From Deminuibacter soli (lineage in GTDB: Bacteria; Bacteroidota; Bacteroidia; Chitinophagales; Chitinophagaceae), in assembly GCF_003412455.1 (NCBI RefSeq), contig NZ_QTJU01000003.1, forward strand, positions 186,001 through 250,000: a stretch of 64,000 bases of DNA. Reading direction: 5' to 3'. The position numbers were made by a program, and so were the translations under genes. Below the pieces are notes generated by a model. The model searched no databases. It saw only the letters and a program-made list of their open reading frames with translations, and was not told the origin of the DNA. Every line of letters starts with the position of its first letter. The stretch's first letter is position 1. Positions 41,046 through 50,322 of this stretch are shown one piece after another.

Positions 41046-42473
41046 TTAAAGATATCCGAGTATTTTAAGCATGCTCTGTGCGGATTGTTCCTTGGCATAC
41101 ACCCAGTCTACCAGCTTGCCCGATTTATCGTGCCCTACAATGATGTGTTTGGGCGAAGGGATAAGGCAGTGTTTGATACCACCGTAACCGCTGATCTGAT
41201 CCTGGTAAGCGCCTGTATGGAAGAAACCTACATACAGGGGTTCCTGGTTGGGTGAATCGCCCGTGTTTTTGGCGTGCTCCAGTTTGGGCAGAAACACCTC
41301 GTTGATGTGTTCCTCAGAATCATAATAGTCATGACTATCGCAGGTGATGCCTCCCAGCACCACGCGTTGGTAGTCATTATCCCATTTATTTACCGGCAGC
41401 ATCAGGAATTTCTCCCCTATGCCCCAGGTATCGGGTAAGGTAGTGATGAAAGAAGAATCGATCATGTACCAGGTTTCCCGGTCGTTCTGCATTTTCTGGC
41501 CAATTACGCTGTAAATATGCGCCATGCTTTCACCTACGGTAAATGAACCGAACTCGGTGTAAATATTGGGCATGGGCACTTTTGCCTTTTTACAGGCCTT
41601 TTTGATATTGCCTACAATTTCATTGATCATGAACTGGTAGTCATATTCAAAACCCAGCGAGTGTTTAATGGGGAAACCGCCGCCGATATTGATGGAATCA
41701 AGCTCAGGGCATATTTTCTTTAACTGGCAGTACAGGTTAATGATCTTGTTCAGCTCGCTCCAGTAATAAATATCATCTTTAATACCCTTGTTCAGGAAAA
41801 TATGCAGCATTTTAAGCTGGAACTTATGTTCGTAGCCTTCAATATTGTCTACATAAAATTCCAGGATATCCCTGGCACGGATACCCAGGCGCGAGGTATA
41901 GAACGGAAAGCTCGGCTCTTCCTCGGCAGCCACGCGGATGCCCAGTTTAAAGGGCTGTTTCACGCTTCTTTTGTAGGCATCCAGTTCTTCCTTGTTATCG
42001 AGAATGGGCACTACATTTTTAAAGCCTGAATTAATGAGCTTGGCAATGCGTGAAGTATAGGTTTTCTGTTTGTATCCGTTACAGATGATAAAGATGTCTT
42101 TGTTGATCTTCCTTTTCTCGTACAGCTTGTTGATAATTTCAATATCGTAGGCATAAGAGGTTTCGAGATGAATTTCGTGTTTCAGCGCCTCTTCTACCAC
42201 AAAGGAAAAATGGGAACTCTTGGTGCAATAACAATAGAAATATTTGCCTTCGTATTTATGCTTTTTAAACGCGTTGTCAAACATCTTCTTCGCACGGTTA
42301 ATCTGCATACCGATTTTGGGGAGATAGGTTAGCTTCATAGGCGTTCCGTGTTTTTCAATCAGGGCTTTTAAATCAAGCCCGTTGAACTCCAGGTAGCCTT
42401 CATCGCTCACATCAAATCCTTCCTGCGGGAAGTGGAAGGTTTGTTTCACCAGGTCGGTGTACGTATTATTCAT
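41046..42473 (-). CDS. speA: Biosynthetic arginine decarboxylase (fold III)
   Basis: 475 residues. Decarboxylates arginine to agmatine for polyamine synthesis; PLP-dependent. The short Bacteroidota form of fold-III (alanine-racemase-like) decarboxylases. PLP-binding Lys85 lies in CYCTKSSHF; HLETSYAYDIE and GGGFPIKHSLGFEYD fit the barrel, and GGITCDSHDYYD near residue 385 is the C-terminal domain's active-site loop with Cys at the dimer interface. Agmatine may feed putrescine or spermidine synthesis; those genes are not here. A good promoter (42522-42550) and a terminator mark it as a single-gene unit. Confidence 0.93.
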   Translation of the reverse strand: MNNTYTDLVKQTFHFPQEGFDVSDEGYLEFNGLDLKALIEKHGTPMKLTYLPKIGMQINRAKKMFDNAFKKHKYEGKYFYCYCTKSSHFSFVVEEALKHEIHLETSYAYDIEIINKLYEKRKINKDIFIICNGYKQKTYTSRIAKLINSGFKNVVPILDNKEELDAYKRSVKQPFKLGIRVAAEEEPSFPFYTSRLGIRARDILEFYVDNIEGYEHKFQLKMLHIFLNKGIKDDIYYWSELNKIINLYCQLKKICPELDSINIGGGFPIKHSLGFEYDYQFMINEIVGNIKKACKKAKVPMPNIYTEFGSFTVGESMAHIYSVIGQKMQNDRETWYMIDSSFITTLPDTWGIGEKFLMLPVNKWDNDYQRVVLGGITCDSHDYYDSEEHINEVFLPKLEHAKNTGDSPNQEPLYVGFFHTGAYQDQISGYGGIKHCLIPSPKHIIVGHDKSGKLVDWVYAKEQSAQSMLKILGYL

Positions 42474-42521
42474 TCCTCTGGGTTAGTTGTTATTTTGTTT
42501 TTGCAATATAAAAATTCTGTG

Positions 42522-42550
42522 CAAAAATAGTTGTTTGTGGATATCATCAA
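42522..42550 (-). promoter_or_regulatory. Promoter of speA
   Basis: The clearest full promoter in the window: TATTTTTG (42522-42529) with TTG (CAA on plus, 42548-42550) 18 bp upstream. It gives a leader of about 45 nt. Confidence 0.7.
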
Positions 42551-42557
42551 TAAATAA

Positions 42558-42590
42558 AAAAACCGGGGATGATATAAATCCCCGGTTTTT
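42558..42590 (-). terminator. Terminator of rpmI-rplT
   Basis: AAAAACCGGGGAT / ATCCCCGGTTTTT, 13-bp perfect stem, 7-nt loop, with T-runs on both strands. It lies 36 nt after the rplT stop. Confidence 0.93.
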
Positions 42591-42625
42591 ATTTGGAACC
42601 ATTGATAAATCAATGGATAGGATGC

Positions 42626-42970
42626 TTATTTTACAGAATCAACCAGTGCTTTAAAGCTGGCAGGTTCGTTCATAGCGAGGTCGGCCAGAACTTTACGGTT
42701 CAGTTCGATACCTTTTGTGTTCAGCTTGTTGATGAACTGGCTGTAAGTGATGCCTTCAGCGCGAACAGCGGCGTTGATACGCGCAATCCACAGCTGGCGG
42801 TATTCACGTTTTTTCAGTTTACGGCCTACATAGCTGTAGGTCATACCTTTTTCAACAATGTTTTTGGCTACTGTATAAACGTTTTTACGTTTGCCATAGA
42901 AGCCTTTGGCTTGCTTAAGAATTCTCTTCCTTCTTGCCCTTGATGCAACTGCATTTACAGAACGTGGCAT
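42626..42970 (-). CDS. rplT: 50S ribosomal protein L20
   Basis: 114 residues, the normal length, with the typical basic N-terminal helix ([20 protein letters not shown]) and the globular end ([20 protein letters not shown]). Binds 23S rRNA early in 50S assembly and, in E. coli and Bacillus, controls its own operon. It follows rpmI by 68 bp, and this gap holds a two-part hairpin that could take part in such control. infC, which usually precedes rpmI, is not upstream. Confidence 0.97.
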   Translation of the reverse strand: MPRSVNAVASRARRKRILKQAKGFYGKRKNVYTVAKNIVEKGMTYSYVGRKLKKREYRQLWIARINAAVRAEGITYSQFINKLNTKGIELNRKVLADLAMNEPASFKALVDSVK

Positions 42971-42986
42971 AAGTTATAAGTTTTTG

Positions 42987-43038
42987 TTACCGGCCTGCGC
43001 CGTTAACTGATTTTTTAATGTAGATAACGGACCGGTAA
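42987..43038 (-). promoter_or_regulatory. Hairpin between rpmI and rplT (possible L20 control element)
   Basis: TTACCGG (42987-42993) pairs with CCGGTAA (43032-43038, ending at the rpmI stop), and CCGTTA (43000-43005) with TAACGG (43025-43030), so 13 bp with a 6/1 asymmetric internal loop. On the minus-strand mRNA it sits just before the rplT start. It may be an L20-responsive attenuator or a translational control; the shape is seen, the role is inferred. Confidence 0.5.
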
Positions 43039-43236
43039 TTATTTCAAACGCAGTAAGCGCATAACGAAATCTTTGTTAGCAGGGCCAACAAGACCTTTCT
43101 TGTTCAGTTCGCGTTTACGTTTGGTAGATTTCTTGGTAAGAATGTGGCGTTTGAAAGATTTCTGGTAGGTGATTTCACCTGATGCGGTCACCTTGAAGCG
43201 TTTTTTTGCGCTGGAGTTGGTTTTAACCTTTGGCAT
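43039..43236 (-). CDS. rpmI: 50S ribosomal protein L35
   Basis: 65 residues. [21 protein letters not shown] at the start (as a landmark) and [15 protein letters not shown] in the middle are typical of L35; the protein is very basic. It is the first gene of the rpmI-rplT pair. A -7 box TACCTTTG (43330-43337) would give a leader of about 86 nt. Upstream on the same strand is an unrelated M57 protease gene with its own terminator, so infC is not in this operon. Confidence 0.96.
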   Translation of the reverse strand: MPKVKTNSSAKKRFKVTASGEITYQKSFKRHILTKKSTKRKRELNKKGLVGPANKDFVMRLLRLK

Positions 43237-43337
43237 TGTAATAATCCTTTGCGATTACACCCTGCTGGCGGCCCCGAACAGACGGAGCGCTTGTACGGCC
43301 TTTTGGGTAATGTTCCCTTTTTGGGTTTGCAAAGGTA
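43237..43337 (-). promoter_or_regulatory. rpmI promoter and structured leader
   Basis: Exact -7 box TACCTTTG (CAAAGGTA on plus, 43330-43337), followed by an 86-nt leader that contains GCTCCG / CGGGGC with a 6-nt loop and other GC-rich segments. Such leaders of rpmI-rplT are often bound by L20 in other bacteria; here only the structure is suggested. Confidence 0.45.
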
Positions 43338-43425
43338 GGGAAATAACACAAAATACCAATAGTTAAACCTAAAATAATGGAAGAAAACCCGTACTGGCCG
43401 CAAATATAGCCCTATTCCATAAAAA

Positions 43426-43455
43426 AATCCCCGCAGCCGGCGTGCTGCAGGGATT
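43426..43455 (-). terminator. Terminator of the M57 protease gene
   Basis: AATCCCCGCAGC / GCTGCAGGGATT with one mismatch; on the minus strand TTTTTTT follows. It lies about 20 nt after the stop codon. Confidence 0.88.
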
Positions 43456-43476
43456 GGTAAAGTTAACTGGGCGGTT

Positions 43477-44286
43477 TTAGTACAAATACTGCAACGCCAC
43501 TTTATCATTGGCATTGAAGGTACGGTTACCGCCATTTGAACAGGCCAGCATCCAGGAATTGGCATCCGGACCACTGGGCGTGCCGGGGATAAGGATGGCG
43601 CCAATATTGGAAGCCCCTTCATTGGTGGCCGCGCCGCCGCAGCTGTAGCTCCTGTTCATATAATCTGTATGACGGAAGCCGATACAGTGTCCCAGTTCGT
43701 GCTGGATAACAGAACCCACATAATTCACGTCGGGGTTGCTGCCATAGGCCTGCGAATTGGTGTTCATCTGGATAGTGCCGTACGGTTTGCCCCCACTGGG
43801 GAAGCCGGACGAACCAAGGGTAATATAACCACCGCTGGGGCCCTGGTTAAAGCCCTTGATGGTAATATCAGCAGTACCCGAGGTTATGCGTGTAAAAGTA
43901 AGCGTAAGGCCCAGCGCGTTGTAACGGCTGATGGCCAGATCGGTTCCTGATACATAGGCAGTGCCCAGGTTGCTCACCTTGATTTTAATGGTGCGCGGGG
44001 CCGAAACCAGGTTGGTGGTGCGGTACTGCTCTGTTTCGGCAATACGCAGCAGCTGCTGGTTGTTGTTGCTGTTCAGTAATTCGTCGGTAAGGGTAATGTC
44101 ACCTTCCACCAGGTAACCAGCATCGGTCTTCACTACGCCGGAAGTGCTGAAACCGAGACTTTTGATTTTACCTAATGTAACAGAAGAAATCTCCGAAGCC
44201 GGAGCGGTGGTAGAAACGTCCTGTTTTTTACAGGACAAAGTGCCAACACAGGCTGCAAGTGCAAAAAATAGGAAGTGTTTTCTCAT
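43477..44286 (-). CDS. M57-like zinc metalloprotease, lipoprotein
   Basis: 269 residues. A lipoprotein signal with the Cys at residue 19 (ACVGTLSCKK) puts it on the outer membrane or cell surface after Lgt processing. The metzincin-type zinc site HELGHCIGFRH (196-206) gives the three His ligands and the catalytic Glu197, with the Met-turn/HTDYM just after it. The chain agrees with the small Bacteroidota 'dual-action HEIGH' / M57 peptidase family. It is divergent from the secreted subtilase gene (90-bp gap), and both are extracellular proteases that could be expressed together. Confidence 0.9.
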   Translation of the reverse strand: MRKHFLFFALAACVGTLSCKKQDVSTTAPASEISSVTLGKIKSLGFSTSGVVKTDAGYLVEGDITLTDELLNSNNNQQLLRIAETEQYRTTNLVSAPRTIKIKVSNLGTAYVSGTDLAISRYNALGLTLTFTRITSGTADITIKGFNQGPSGGYITLGSSGFPSGGKPYGTIQMNTNSQAYGSNPDVNYVGSVIQHELGHCIGFRHTDYMNRSYSCGGAATNEGASNIGAILIPGTPSGPDANSWMLACSNGGNRTFNANDKVALQYLY

Positions 44287-44376
44287 AAAAATAGGTTTCT
44301 ACTAATTTAACGCTTAAACATTATAAAATTAAAAATTAGTTAAAATTATTTTATATTGGGTTATTATTGATTGTAT

Positions 44377-47202
44377 ATGAGATGGTTGGTCTTCATACCG
44401 TTACTGATAATTACCGCATGGGGAAACGCGCAGGTTAGCCATAAGGATAAACCGGGATTCAATTATTTTATTAATAATCAATCGAATAAGGACAGTTGCC
44501 GGCTTTTTATCTTGAAGAGTAATCATCCTGATTCTTTACCGGAAGGGGCAAGATTGGTGCATGTAATAAATGCCACCACATATATTGTACAGTTTTTGAA
44601 CGATCCGGCATTGTCCGGTGCAAACAGCCGCTTTCACCTGCAACCCGCTAACCATTACTGGAAGCTGGCGCCTGCCCTGCTGCCCTACCATGCAGTCGCA
44701 AAAACAACAGGTAAATCCGTTTTCCAGGTGAGTGTGCAAAACGCCGCGGCATTCATCCGCTACCTGCAACTGCATAATACTAACGTGCAGCAATCTGGTT
44801 ATAACAGGGCAGCAGGATTGTTCACCATTCAAGCCGATACCCGCTTTGTATTCGACAGTATTGCCGCCCTGCCCTATGTACTGCTGATAGACCGCGGCCA
44901 TAAACCTGTGCATGAAGAAACGGCACTCGCTGATTTCAATGAAACCTTTAACAGCATCAACACCGTACACGCGCGTTATCCGGCGCTAACGGGCAGCGGA
45001 CTTATTGCATCAGTAAAGGAAAACTGTTTCGACACAAGCGATATTGATCTGCGCCAGCGTACGCTGGTTACCGGCAACAGTGCCAGTACTATTTCGGTAC
45101 ATGCCACGCAAATGGCTACCAGCATTGCCGGTGCAGGCAACACTTATTTCACCGGTGCAGGTGTTGCAAAAGGCGCAACGCTTTGCGCACTGGATTTTAA
45201 TGAACTGCTGCCCGATACGGCCGCTTACCGGCAGTACCACATTACCGTTCAGAACCACTCCTACGGCGGTGCTATTGAAAATTATTATGGTGGAGATGCA
45301 GCTGCCTACGATGCGAGCGTAAACACCGATACCAGCCTGGTGCACGTGTTTTCATCAGGCAATAGCGGCGATGCCGCAGCAGCTGATGGCCTGTACCAGG
45401 GTATTACCGGTTGGGCCAATATTACGGGCAGCTATAAAATGGCAAAGAATATACTGGTGGCAGGTGGTGTGGATTCGTTTTACAATGTGCCGCTGCTCAG
45501 TTCAAAAGGACCTGCCTATGATGGCCGCATAAAACCTGATCTTTCAGCCTATGGCCAGGATGGCACATCGGGCGCCGCAGCGCTGGTATCGGGCACCTGT
45601 TTGTTGTTGCAGGATGCTTATCGTACACAACACAGCAATCAATTGCCGGCAGCAGCCCTGGTAAAAGCAGTGCTACTGAACAGTGCAGACGATATGGCCA
45701 ACCCGGGCCCGGATTATACATCAGGCTATGGTATGCTTAATGCGTACCGTGCTGTGGCCAATATCAGCAATAACCAGTTTGCCCGCGGCGTAGTGCAACA
45801 AGGGCAAAGCAATTCGTTGCAGCTGACTGTGCCGGCCAATGCGGTACGACTGAAAATAACACTTGCATGGACTGACCAGCCTGCCGCAGCCAACGCTACT
45901 GCTGCCCTGGTAAACGACCTGGACCTTACGGTGCAGCAGGGTGACAGCACCTGGTTGCCCTGGATATTGCATACAACACCCGCAGAGCCTGCATTACAAC
46001 AAACAGCAACCCGCGGACAAGACACATTGAATGTGGCAGAACAAGTCACCATTGACACACCCGAACCCGGCGACTATCTATTACACATCAACGGGCGGCG
46101 GGTACAGGGCAACCAGTCATTTTACATCACCTGGCAATGGGATACAGCCAATCACTTTACCTTCACTTCCCCTGTTGCCAACACACATTTTATAGCAGGC
46201 ACCAACAACATTTTTAAATGGAACAGCACACTGGTGCCGGAACGCAATGCCAGCCTGTACCTAAGTTACAACGCAGGCAGCAGCTTCGTTAAAATCACCG
46301 ACACGCTGAATACTGCCGCGCCTTATTACCGCTGGCTGGCGCCTGACACTACCTGTGTCGCCATTGCACGCGTGGTTACCGCACAAGGCAGTTACACTTC
46401 CGATACCTTTACTATTTCAAGGCAGCCCTACCCTGCAGTTGGCTTTGCCTGTGCCGATTCATTGCTGCTGCACTGGCCTGCAACGCCGGGTGTTGCCGGT
46501 TACCGTTTATACAACCTGCAGCAACAATACCTTGAGCCGGTTGCGGATATGGCAGACACACTGGTTGTACTGCATCAGCAGCCAAACGCCGGTAATTACT
46601 ATGCAGTAGCCCCGTTGTTTGCAAACGGCATACAAGGCGGCCTTAGCTATTCTATTGACTACAGCCTGCAAGGCACCAGCTGTTTCTTCAACAACTTCAC
46701 CACCGATCTGCAACTGCAAAACCAGGCCCTGCTTACCTTACAGCTGGGCAGCGTGTACCAGTTGCAACGCATCCGTTTTGAAAAACAAACACCCAATGGC
46801 TGGCAGCTGCTGAAAAACATTGAACCGGTGAATGCATTGCAATACCGGTTTACAGATAGTTCTTTATTAAGCGGCATCAACACCTATCGCGCGGTGCTGG
46901 TAAATAGCAAGGGTATCGCATTGTACAGCCAGTTGTCTTCTGTATATTATTGGGCAAAGGCAGACATCCTGTTATTCCCCAACCCTGTAACAGCGGGCGG
47001 CGCATTGCAGGTGTTGTGTAAAACGCCCTTTAACAAAACGCTGTACCTCTACAATATGCAGGGCAAACCGGTATTGCAGCATGCATTGCAGAATACGCTG
47101 GAAACTGTTGCATTACAGGGCTTACCTGCCGGAACATATATTGCAGTGGTGGGCGAAGATGGAAAGAGATTGGTGCAGCAGAAAATAGTATTAGTAAGAT
47201 AA
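44377..47202 (+). CDS. Secreted S8 family subtilase with type IX sorting domain
   Basis: 941 residues from the ATG at 44377 (a TTG two codons upstream is less likely). Signal peptide LVFIPLLIITAWGNAQ. A long propeptide-like part precedes the S8 domain: SVKENCFDTSDIDL (with Glu215 at the position of the usual catalytic Asp), His242 in SVHATQMATSIAG, the oxyanion Asn in FSSGNSG, and Ser398 in GTSGAALVSGT. Beta domains follow, and the last about 80 residues (LFPNPV... LYNMQGKPV... GLPAGTYIAVV) are a type A C-terminal sorting domain for the type IX system. It is probably attached to or released from the surface. Confidence 0.9.
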   Translation: MRWLVFIPLLIITAWGNAQVSHKDKPGFNYFINNQSNKDSCRLFILKSNHPDSLPEGARLVHVINATTYIVQFLNDPALSGANSRFHLQPANHYWKLAPALLPYHAVAKTTGKSVFQVSVQNAAAFIRYLQLHNTNVQQSGYNRAAGLFTIQADTRFVFDSIAALPYVLLIDRGHKPVHEETALADFNETFNSINTVHARYPALTGSGLIASVKENCFDTSDIDLRQRTLVTGNSASTISVHATQMATSIAGAGNTYFTGAGVAKGATLCALDFNELLPDTAAYRQYHITVQNHSYGGAIENYYGGDAAAYDASVNTDTSLVHVFSSGNSGDAAAADGLYQGITGWANITGSYKMAKNILVAGGVDSFYNVPLLSSKGPAYDGRIKPDLSAYGQDGTSGAAALVSGTCLLLQDAYRTQHSNQLPAAALVKAVLLNSADDMANPGPDYTSGYGMLNAYRAVANISNNQFARGVVQQGQSNSLQLTVPANAVRLKITLAWTDQPAAANATAALVNDLDLTVQQGDSTWLPWILHTTPAEPALQQTATRGQDTLNVAEQVTIDTPEPGDYLLHINGRRVQGNQSFYITWQWDTANHFTFTSPVANTHFIAGTNNIFKWNSTLVPERNASLYLSYNAGSSFVKITDTLNTAAPYYRWLAPDTTCVAIARVVTAQGSYTSDTFTISRQPYPAVGFACADSLLLHWPATPGVAGYRLYNLQQQYLEPVADMADTLVVLHQQPNAGNYYAVAPLFANGIQGGLSYSIDYSLQGTSCFFNNFTTDLQLQNQALLTLQLGSVYQLQRIRFEKQTPNGWQLLKNIEPVNALQYRFTDSSLLSGINTYRAVLVNSKGIALYSQLSSVYYWAKADILLFPNPVTAGGALQVLCKTPFNKTLYLYNMQGKPVLQHALQNTLETVALQGLPAGTYIAVVGEDGKRLVQQKIVLVR

Positions 47203-47254
47203 GAGAACCACTTGATCTGTCCGAAGCACTCCTTTGAGAGCGATTTCTGCTGCA

Positions 47255-47288
47255 TAAAAAAACAGGCGCACATTGCTGTACGCCTGTT
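47255..47288 (-). terminator. Terminator of lepA
   Basis: ACAGGCGTACA / TGTGCGCCTGT on the minus strand with one wobble pair, followed by TTTTTTTATG. The stem is at 47262-47287, 25 nt after the lepA stop. Confidence 0.88.
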
Positions 47289-47312
47289 GGTTGTTTATCC
47301 TATGTGCATTGA

Positions 47313-49097
47313 TTAGTCCAGCTTCAGTACAGCGAGGAAGGCTTCTTGCGGCACTTCCACGTTACCTATCTGGCGCATACGTTTTTTACCTTCTTTCTGT
47401 TTTTCCAGTAGCTTGCGTTTACGGCTGATGTCACCACCATAACATTTGGCAGTAACGTCTTTACGCATGGCGCTGATGGTTTCCCTGGCTACCACTTTCG
47501 CTCCGATAGCCGCCTGGATGGCGATCATGAATTGCTGTCGTGGCAACAGTTCTTTCAGTTTCTCGCACAGTTTACGGCCGAAGTCCTGTGCACGGCTGCG
47601 GTGAATAAGCGCACTCAGTGCATCCACCTTATCACCGTTCAGCAATATGTCCATTTTTACGATATCTGCATCCCGGTAACCAATCGGGGTATAATCAAAT
47701 GAAGCATATCCCCTGGTAGAGCTTTTCAGTTTATCATAAAAGTCAAATACAATCTCCGTTAAAGGCATTTCAAAAATAAGCTCTACACGGCTGGTGGTTA
47801 AATAGCTCTGGTTAAGCAGTATGCCACGTTTGCCCAGGCAAAGCGTCATAATGTTGCCGATATAATCAGGCAGGGTGATGATCTGCGCGCGGATGAAAGG
47901 CTCTTCAATACGGCCTACCTTCACCACATCAGGCATTTCAGCCGGGTTGTTTACAATGATCTTCTCATCGCGGGTAGTATAAGCGATAAAGCTTACGTTG
48001 GGCACCGTGGTAATCACGGTTTGGTTAAACTCGCGCTCCAGGCGTTCCTGGATAATTTCCATGTGCAGCAGGCCGAGGAATCCGCATCGGAAACCAAAGC
48101 CAAGCGCCTGCGATGTTTCAATTTCATAAGTGAGTGAAGCATCGTTCAGCTGCAGTTTATCCATGCACTCGCGCAGCTCTTCAAAGTCTTCTGTTACCAC
48201 AGGGAAGATGCCTGCAAATACCATCGGTTTTACCTCTTCAAAACCGTTGATGGCTTCGCCGGGTGCACTGGTAAGCGTAATAGTATCGCCTACTTTTACT
48301 TCCTTGGCGTTTTTAATGCCGGTAATAATATATCCTACGTCACCAGCTCTTACTTCCTTACGCTCGTCGAGGCCGAGTTTCAGTACGCCGATTTCATCAG
48401 CTTCGTAAGTAGCGCCGGTGGCAATGAATTTAATTTTATCGCCCTTGCGGATTGTGCCGTTGAAGATGCGGTAATATGCAATGATACCGCGGAAGCTGTT
48501 GAACACGCTGTCGAAAATCAGTGCCTGCAGCGGTGCTTCTACATCGCCTTTGGGGGCAGGAATGCGTTCTACCACAGCCGCCAGTATTTCCTCAATACCA
48601 ATACCGCTTTTGCCACTGGCCAGCAGGATATCCTCGTCTTTACAACCAATAAGGTCAATAATCTGGTCTTTCACCTCGGGAATCATCGCGCCTTCCATAT
48701 CAATTTTATTGATAACGGGGATAATTTCGAGATCGTTGCCAATAGCCAGGTACAGGTTGCTGATGGTTTGGGCCTGGATACCCTGTGAAGCATCTACCAG
48801 CAGCAGCGCGCCTTCGCACGCAGCCAGCGCACGGCTTACTTCATAGCTGAAGTCAACATGGCCGGGAGTATCAATGAGATTGAAAATGTATTTTTCGCCT
48901 TTGTAAGTGTAGCTCATCTGAATGGCATGACTTTTAATCGTAATGCCTTTTTCGCGCTCGAGATCCATGTCGTCGAGCACCTGGTTCATCATGTCACGTT
49001 CGCCGATGGTTTTGGTATGTTCCAGTAAACGGTCTGCCAGGGTACTTTTACCGTGGTCAATGTGTGCGATAATGCAAAAATTCCTGATATGCTTCAT
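47313..49097 (-). CDS. lepA: Elongation factor 4 (LepA)
   Basis: 594 residues, the normal length. A ribosome-bound GTPase that acts on elongation or 30S maturation under stress. G motifs: [10 protein letters not shown] (G1, about 9-18), DTPGHV (G3), NKID (G4). Domain order like EF-G without domain IV and with the specific C-terminal domain ([26 protein letters not shown]). Promoter TATCTTTG at 49151-49158, leader about 46 nt. Single-gene unit with a terminator. Confidence 0.97.
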   Translation of the reverse strand: MKHIRNFCIIAHIDHGKSTLADRLLEHTKTIGERDMMNQVLDDMDLEREKGITIKSHAIQMSYTYKGEKYIFNLIDTPGHVDFSYEVSRALAACEGALLLVDASQGIQAQTISNLYLAIGNDLEIIPVINKIDMEGAMIPEVKDQIIDLIGCKDEDILLASGKSGIGIEEILAAVVERIPAPKGDVEAPLQALIFDSVFNSFRGIIAYYRIFNGTIRKGDKIKFIATGATYEADEIGVLKLGLDERKEVRAGDVGYIITGIKNAKEVKVGDTITLTSAPGEAINGFEEVKPMVFAGIFPVVTEDFEELRECMDKLQLNDASLTYEIETSQALGFGFRCGFLGLLHMEIIQERLEREFNQTVITTVPNVSFIAYTTRDEKIIVNNPAEMPDVVKVGRIEEPFIRAQIITLPDYIGNIMTLCLGKRGILLNQSYLTTSRVELIFEMPLTEIVFDFYDKLKSSTRGYASFDYTPIGYRDADIVKMDILLNGDKVDALSALIHRSRAQDFGRKLCEKLKELLPRQQFMIAIQAAIGAKVVARETISAMRKDVTAKCYGGDISRKRKLLEKQKEGKKRMRQIGNVEVPQEAFLAVLKLD

Positions 49098-49150
49098 ATA
49101 ATATGTTCGCCTTCAATGGTTTCTATGCTGATACCACAAGGGCACTGCGG

Positions 49151-49158
49151 CAAAGATA
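49151..49158 (-). promoter_or_regulatory. -7 box TATCTTTG for lepA
   Basis: Exact TAnnTTTG (CAAAGATA on plus), 53 bp before the ATG. No TTG was found at -33. Confidence 0.55.
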
Positions 49159-49276
49159 ATGGAAAAGCTGAGGGATCGAATCATTACTTCCAAACAATCT
49201 AATAATCAAACACTTAATGCTGTTTGAAACATTCATTTCAGATACTTACAACTCTTCTTCCAGGCCCTAAAAATGA

Positions 49277-49307
49277 AACCGGCGGAAGTAAATTTCTTCC
49301 GCCGGTT
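49277..49307 (-). terminator. Terminator of the GlmU-like/DUF4177/tpiA operon
   Basis: AACCGGCGGAAG / CTTCCGCCGGTT, a perfect 12-bp stem, 7-nt loop, followed on the minus strand by TCATTTTTAG. It lies 54 nt after the tpiA stop; the space between holds AGCTAA words. Confidence 0.82.
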
Positions 49308-49360
49308 GTTATTCCGTGCTATTCGCTATCAGCTAATGGCTAAAAGCTAAACGCTTCTTT

Positions 49361-50122
49361 TTATTTCAGGCTGCTGATGATAGTCGCGAATTCGCTTCCC
49401 ACCAGTGAGGCACCGCCTACCAAGCCGCCGTCTACATCGGGCATGCCGAAGATTTCTTTGGCATTTGCTGCCTTTACACTGCCACCATATAAAATAGTGA
49501 TATTGTCAGCTACTTCGTTGCCGTATTTTTTAGCCAGTTCTGCGCGGATGAATGCGTGCATTTCCTGGGCCTGTTCGCTGGTAGCCGTTTTGCCTGTGCC
49601 AATAGCCCAGATGGGTTCGTAGGCAATTACCACTTTCTGCAGTTGTTCAGCGCTCAGGTGGCAAAGTGATTCCTGCAGTTGGGTAGCTACATAATCGTTC
49701 TGTGTGCCTTTTTCCCTGATTTCGAGGGGTTCGCCGCAGCAGAAAATAGGCTGCTGGTTAAACTCAAGCACCAGGTTTACTTTTTCTGCCAGCAGGGCAT
49801 TGGTTTCATTGAAATATTCCCTTCTTTCAGAGTGGCCAAGCACTACCCACTGAATACCGAGAGAGGCGAGCATCTCTACAGAAATTTCGCCGGTAAAAGC
49901 GCCTGATTTTTTATTGTATACGTTTTGCGCGGCAATGAATACATTGGTTTTGCCTTTAATTTTTTCCTGAGCCATAGCGAGGTACGGCGAAGGAACGGCG
50001 AAAATCACCACCCGGTGGTTGTCGAGATTGTCGGTTGCTTTTGACAGATCGTCGAGCAAAGCTTCACCCTGTTGCAGGGTAAGGTTCATTTTCCAGTTGG
50101 CGGCAGCTATCTGTGCTCTCAT
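49361..50122 (-). CDS. tpiA: Triosephosphate isomerase
   Basis: 253 residues. Converts dihydroxyacetone phosphate to glyceraldehyde 3-phosphate in glycolysis. AANWKMNLT with the active-site Lys, VLGHSERREYF with the catalytic His, AYEPIWAIGTGKTA with the catalytic Glu and YGGSVKAANA near the end are all in order, as in any active enzyme. It starts 2 bp after the DUF4177 gene and is the last gene of a three-gene operon, which links it to cell-wall precursor supply only by expression. Confidence 0.97.
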   Translation of the reverse strand: MRAQIAAANWKMNLTLQQGEALLDDLSKATDNLDNHRVVIFAVPSPYLAMAQEKIKGKTNVFIAAQNVYNKKSGAFTGEISVEMLASLGIQWVVLGHSERREYFNETNALLAEKVNLVLEFNQQPIFCCGEPLEIREKGTQNDYVATQLQESLCHLSAEQLQKVVIAYEPIWAIGTGKTATSEQAQEMHAFIRAELAKKYGNEVADNITILYGGSVKAANAKEIFGMPDVDGGLVGGASLVGSEFATIISSLK

Positions 50123-50124
50123 GT

Positions 50125-50322
50125 TTATTGTATTTCTCTTTTTAAGATAATCGTGGCTACTTTATGGCCTGCATTCAGTTGGTTGATATCTAAGGAGGTG
50201 GCTACTTCCCAGCCTTTCTGTCCCAGATCGTTCAGTTCACCGATCATTTTGTGAATATCAACTGTGGTACTGATGCTGCCGGCCGTTGGAATCTCGTAAT
50301 ATTGGTACTCGTATTTCTTCAT
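50125..50322 (-). CDS. DUF4177-like small protein
   Basis: 65 residues. The pattern YEYQYYEIP... IGELNDLGQKGWEVATSLDIN... ATIILKREIQ is typical of DUF4177: a short beta-alpha-beta protein with a conserved ELNxLGxxGWE segment. No function is known for the family. It overlaps the GlmU-like gene by 4 bp and precedes tpiA by 2 bp, so it is translated together with both. Confidence 0.78.
   Translation of the reverse strand: MKKYEYQYYEIPTAGSISTTVDIHKMIGELNDLGQKGWEVATSLDINQLNAGHKVATIILKREIQ

Noticed and set aside
43188-43622. 144-codon minus-strand frame overlapping rpmI and the M57 gene
   Set aside because: It overlaps two clear genes in another frame and crosses a terminator.
49170-49260. Possible tRNA or small RNA near GATCGAATC
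   Set aside because: No cloverleaf with acceptor and anticodon stems could be drawn; no tRNA was found anywhere in the window.
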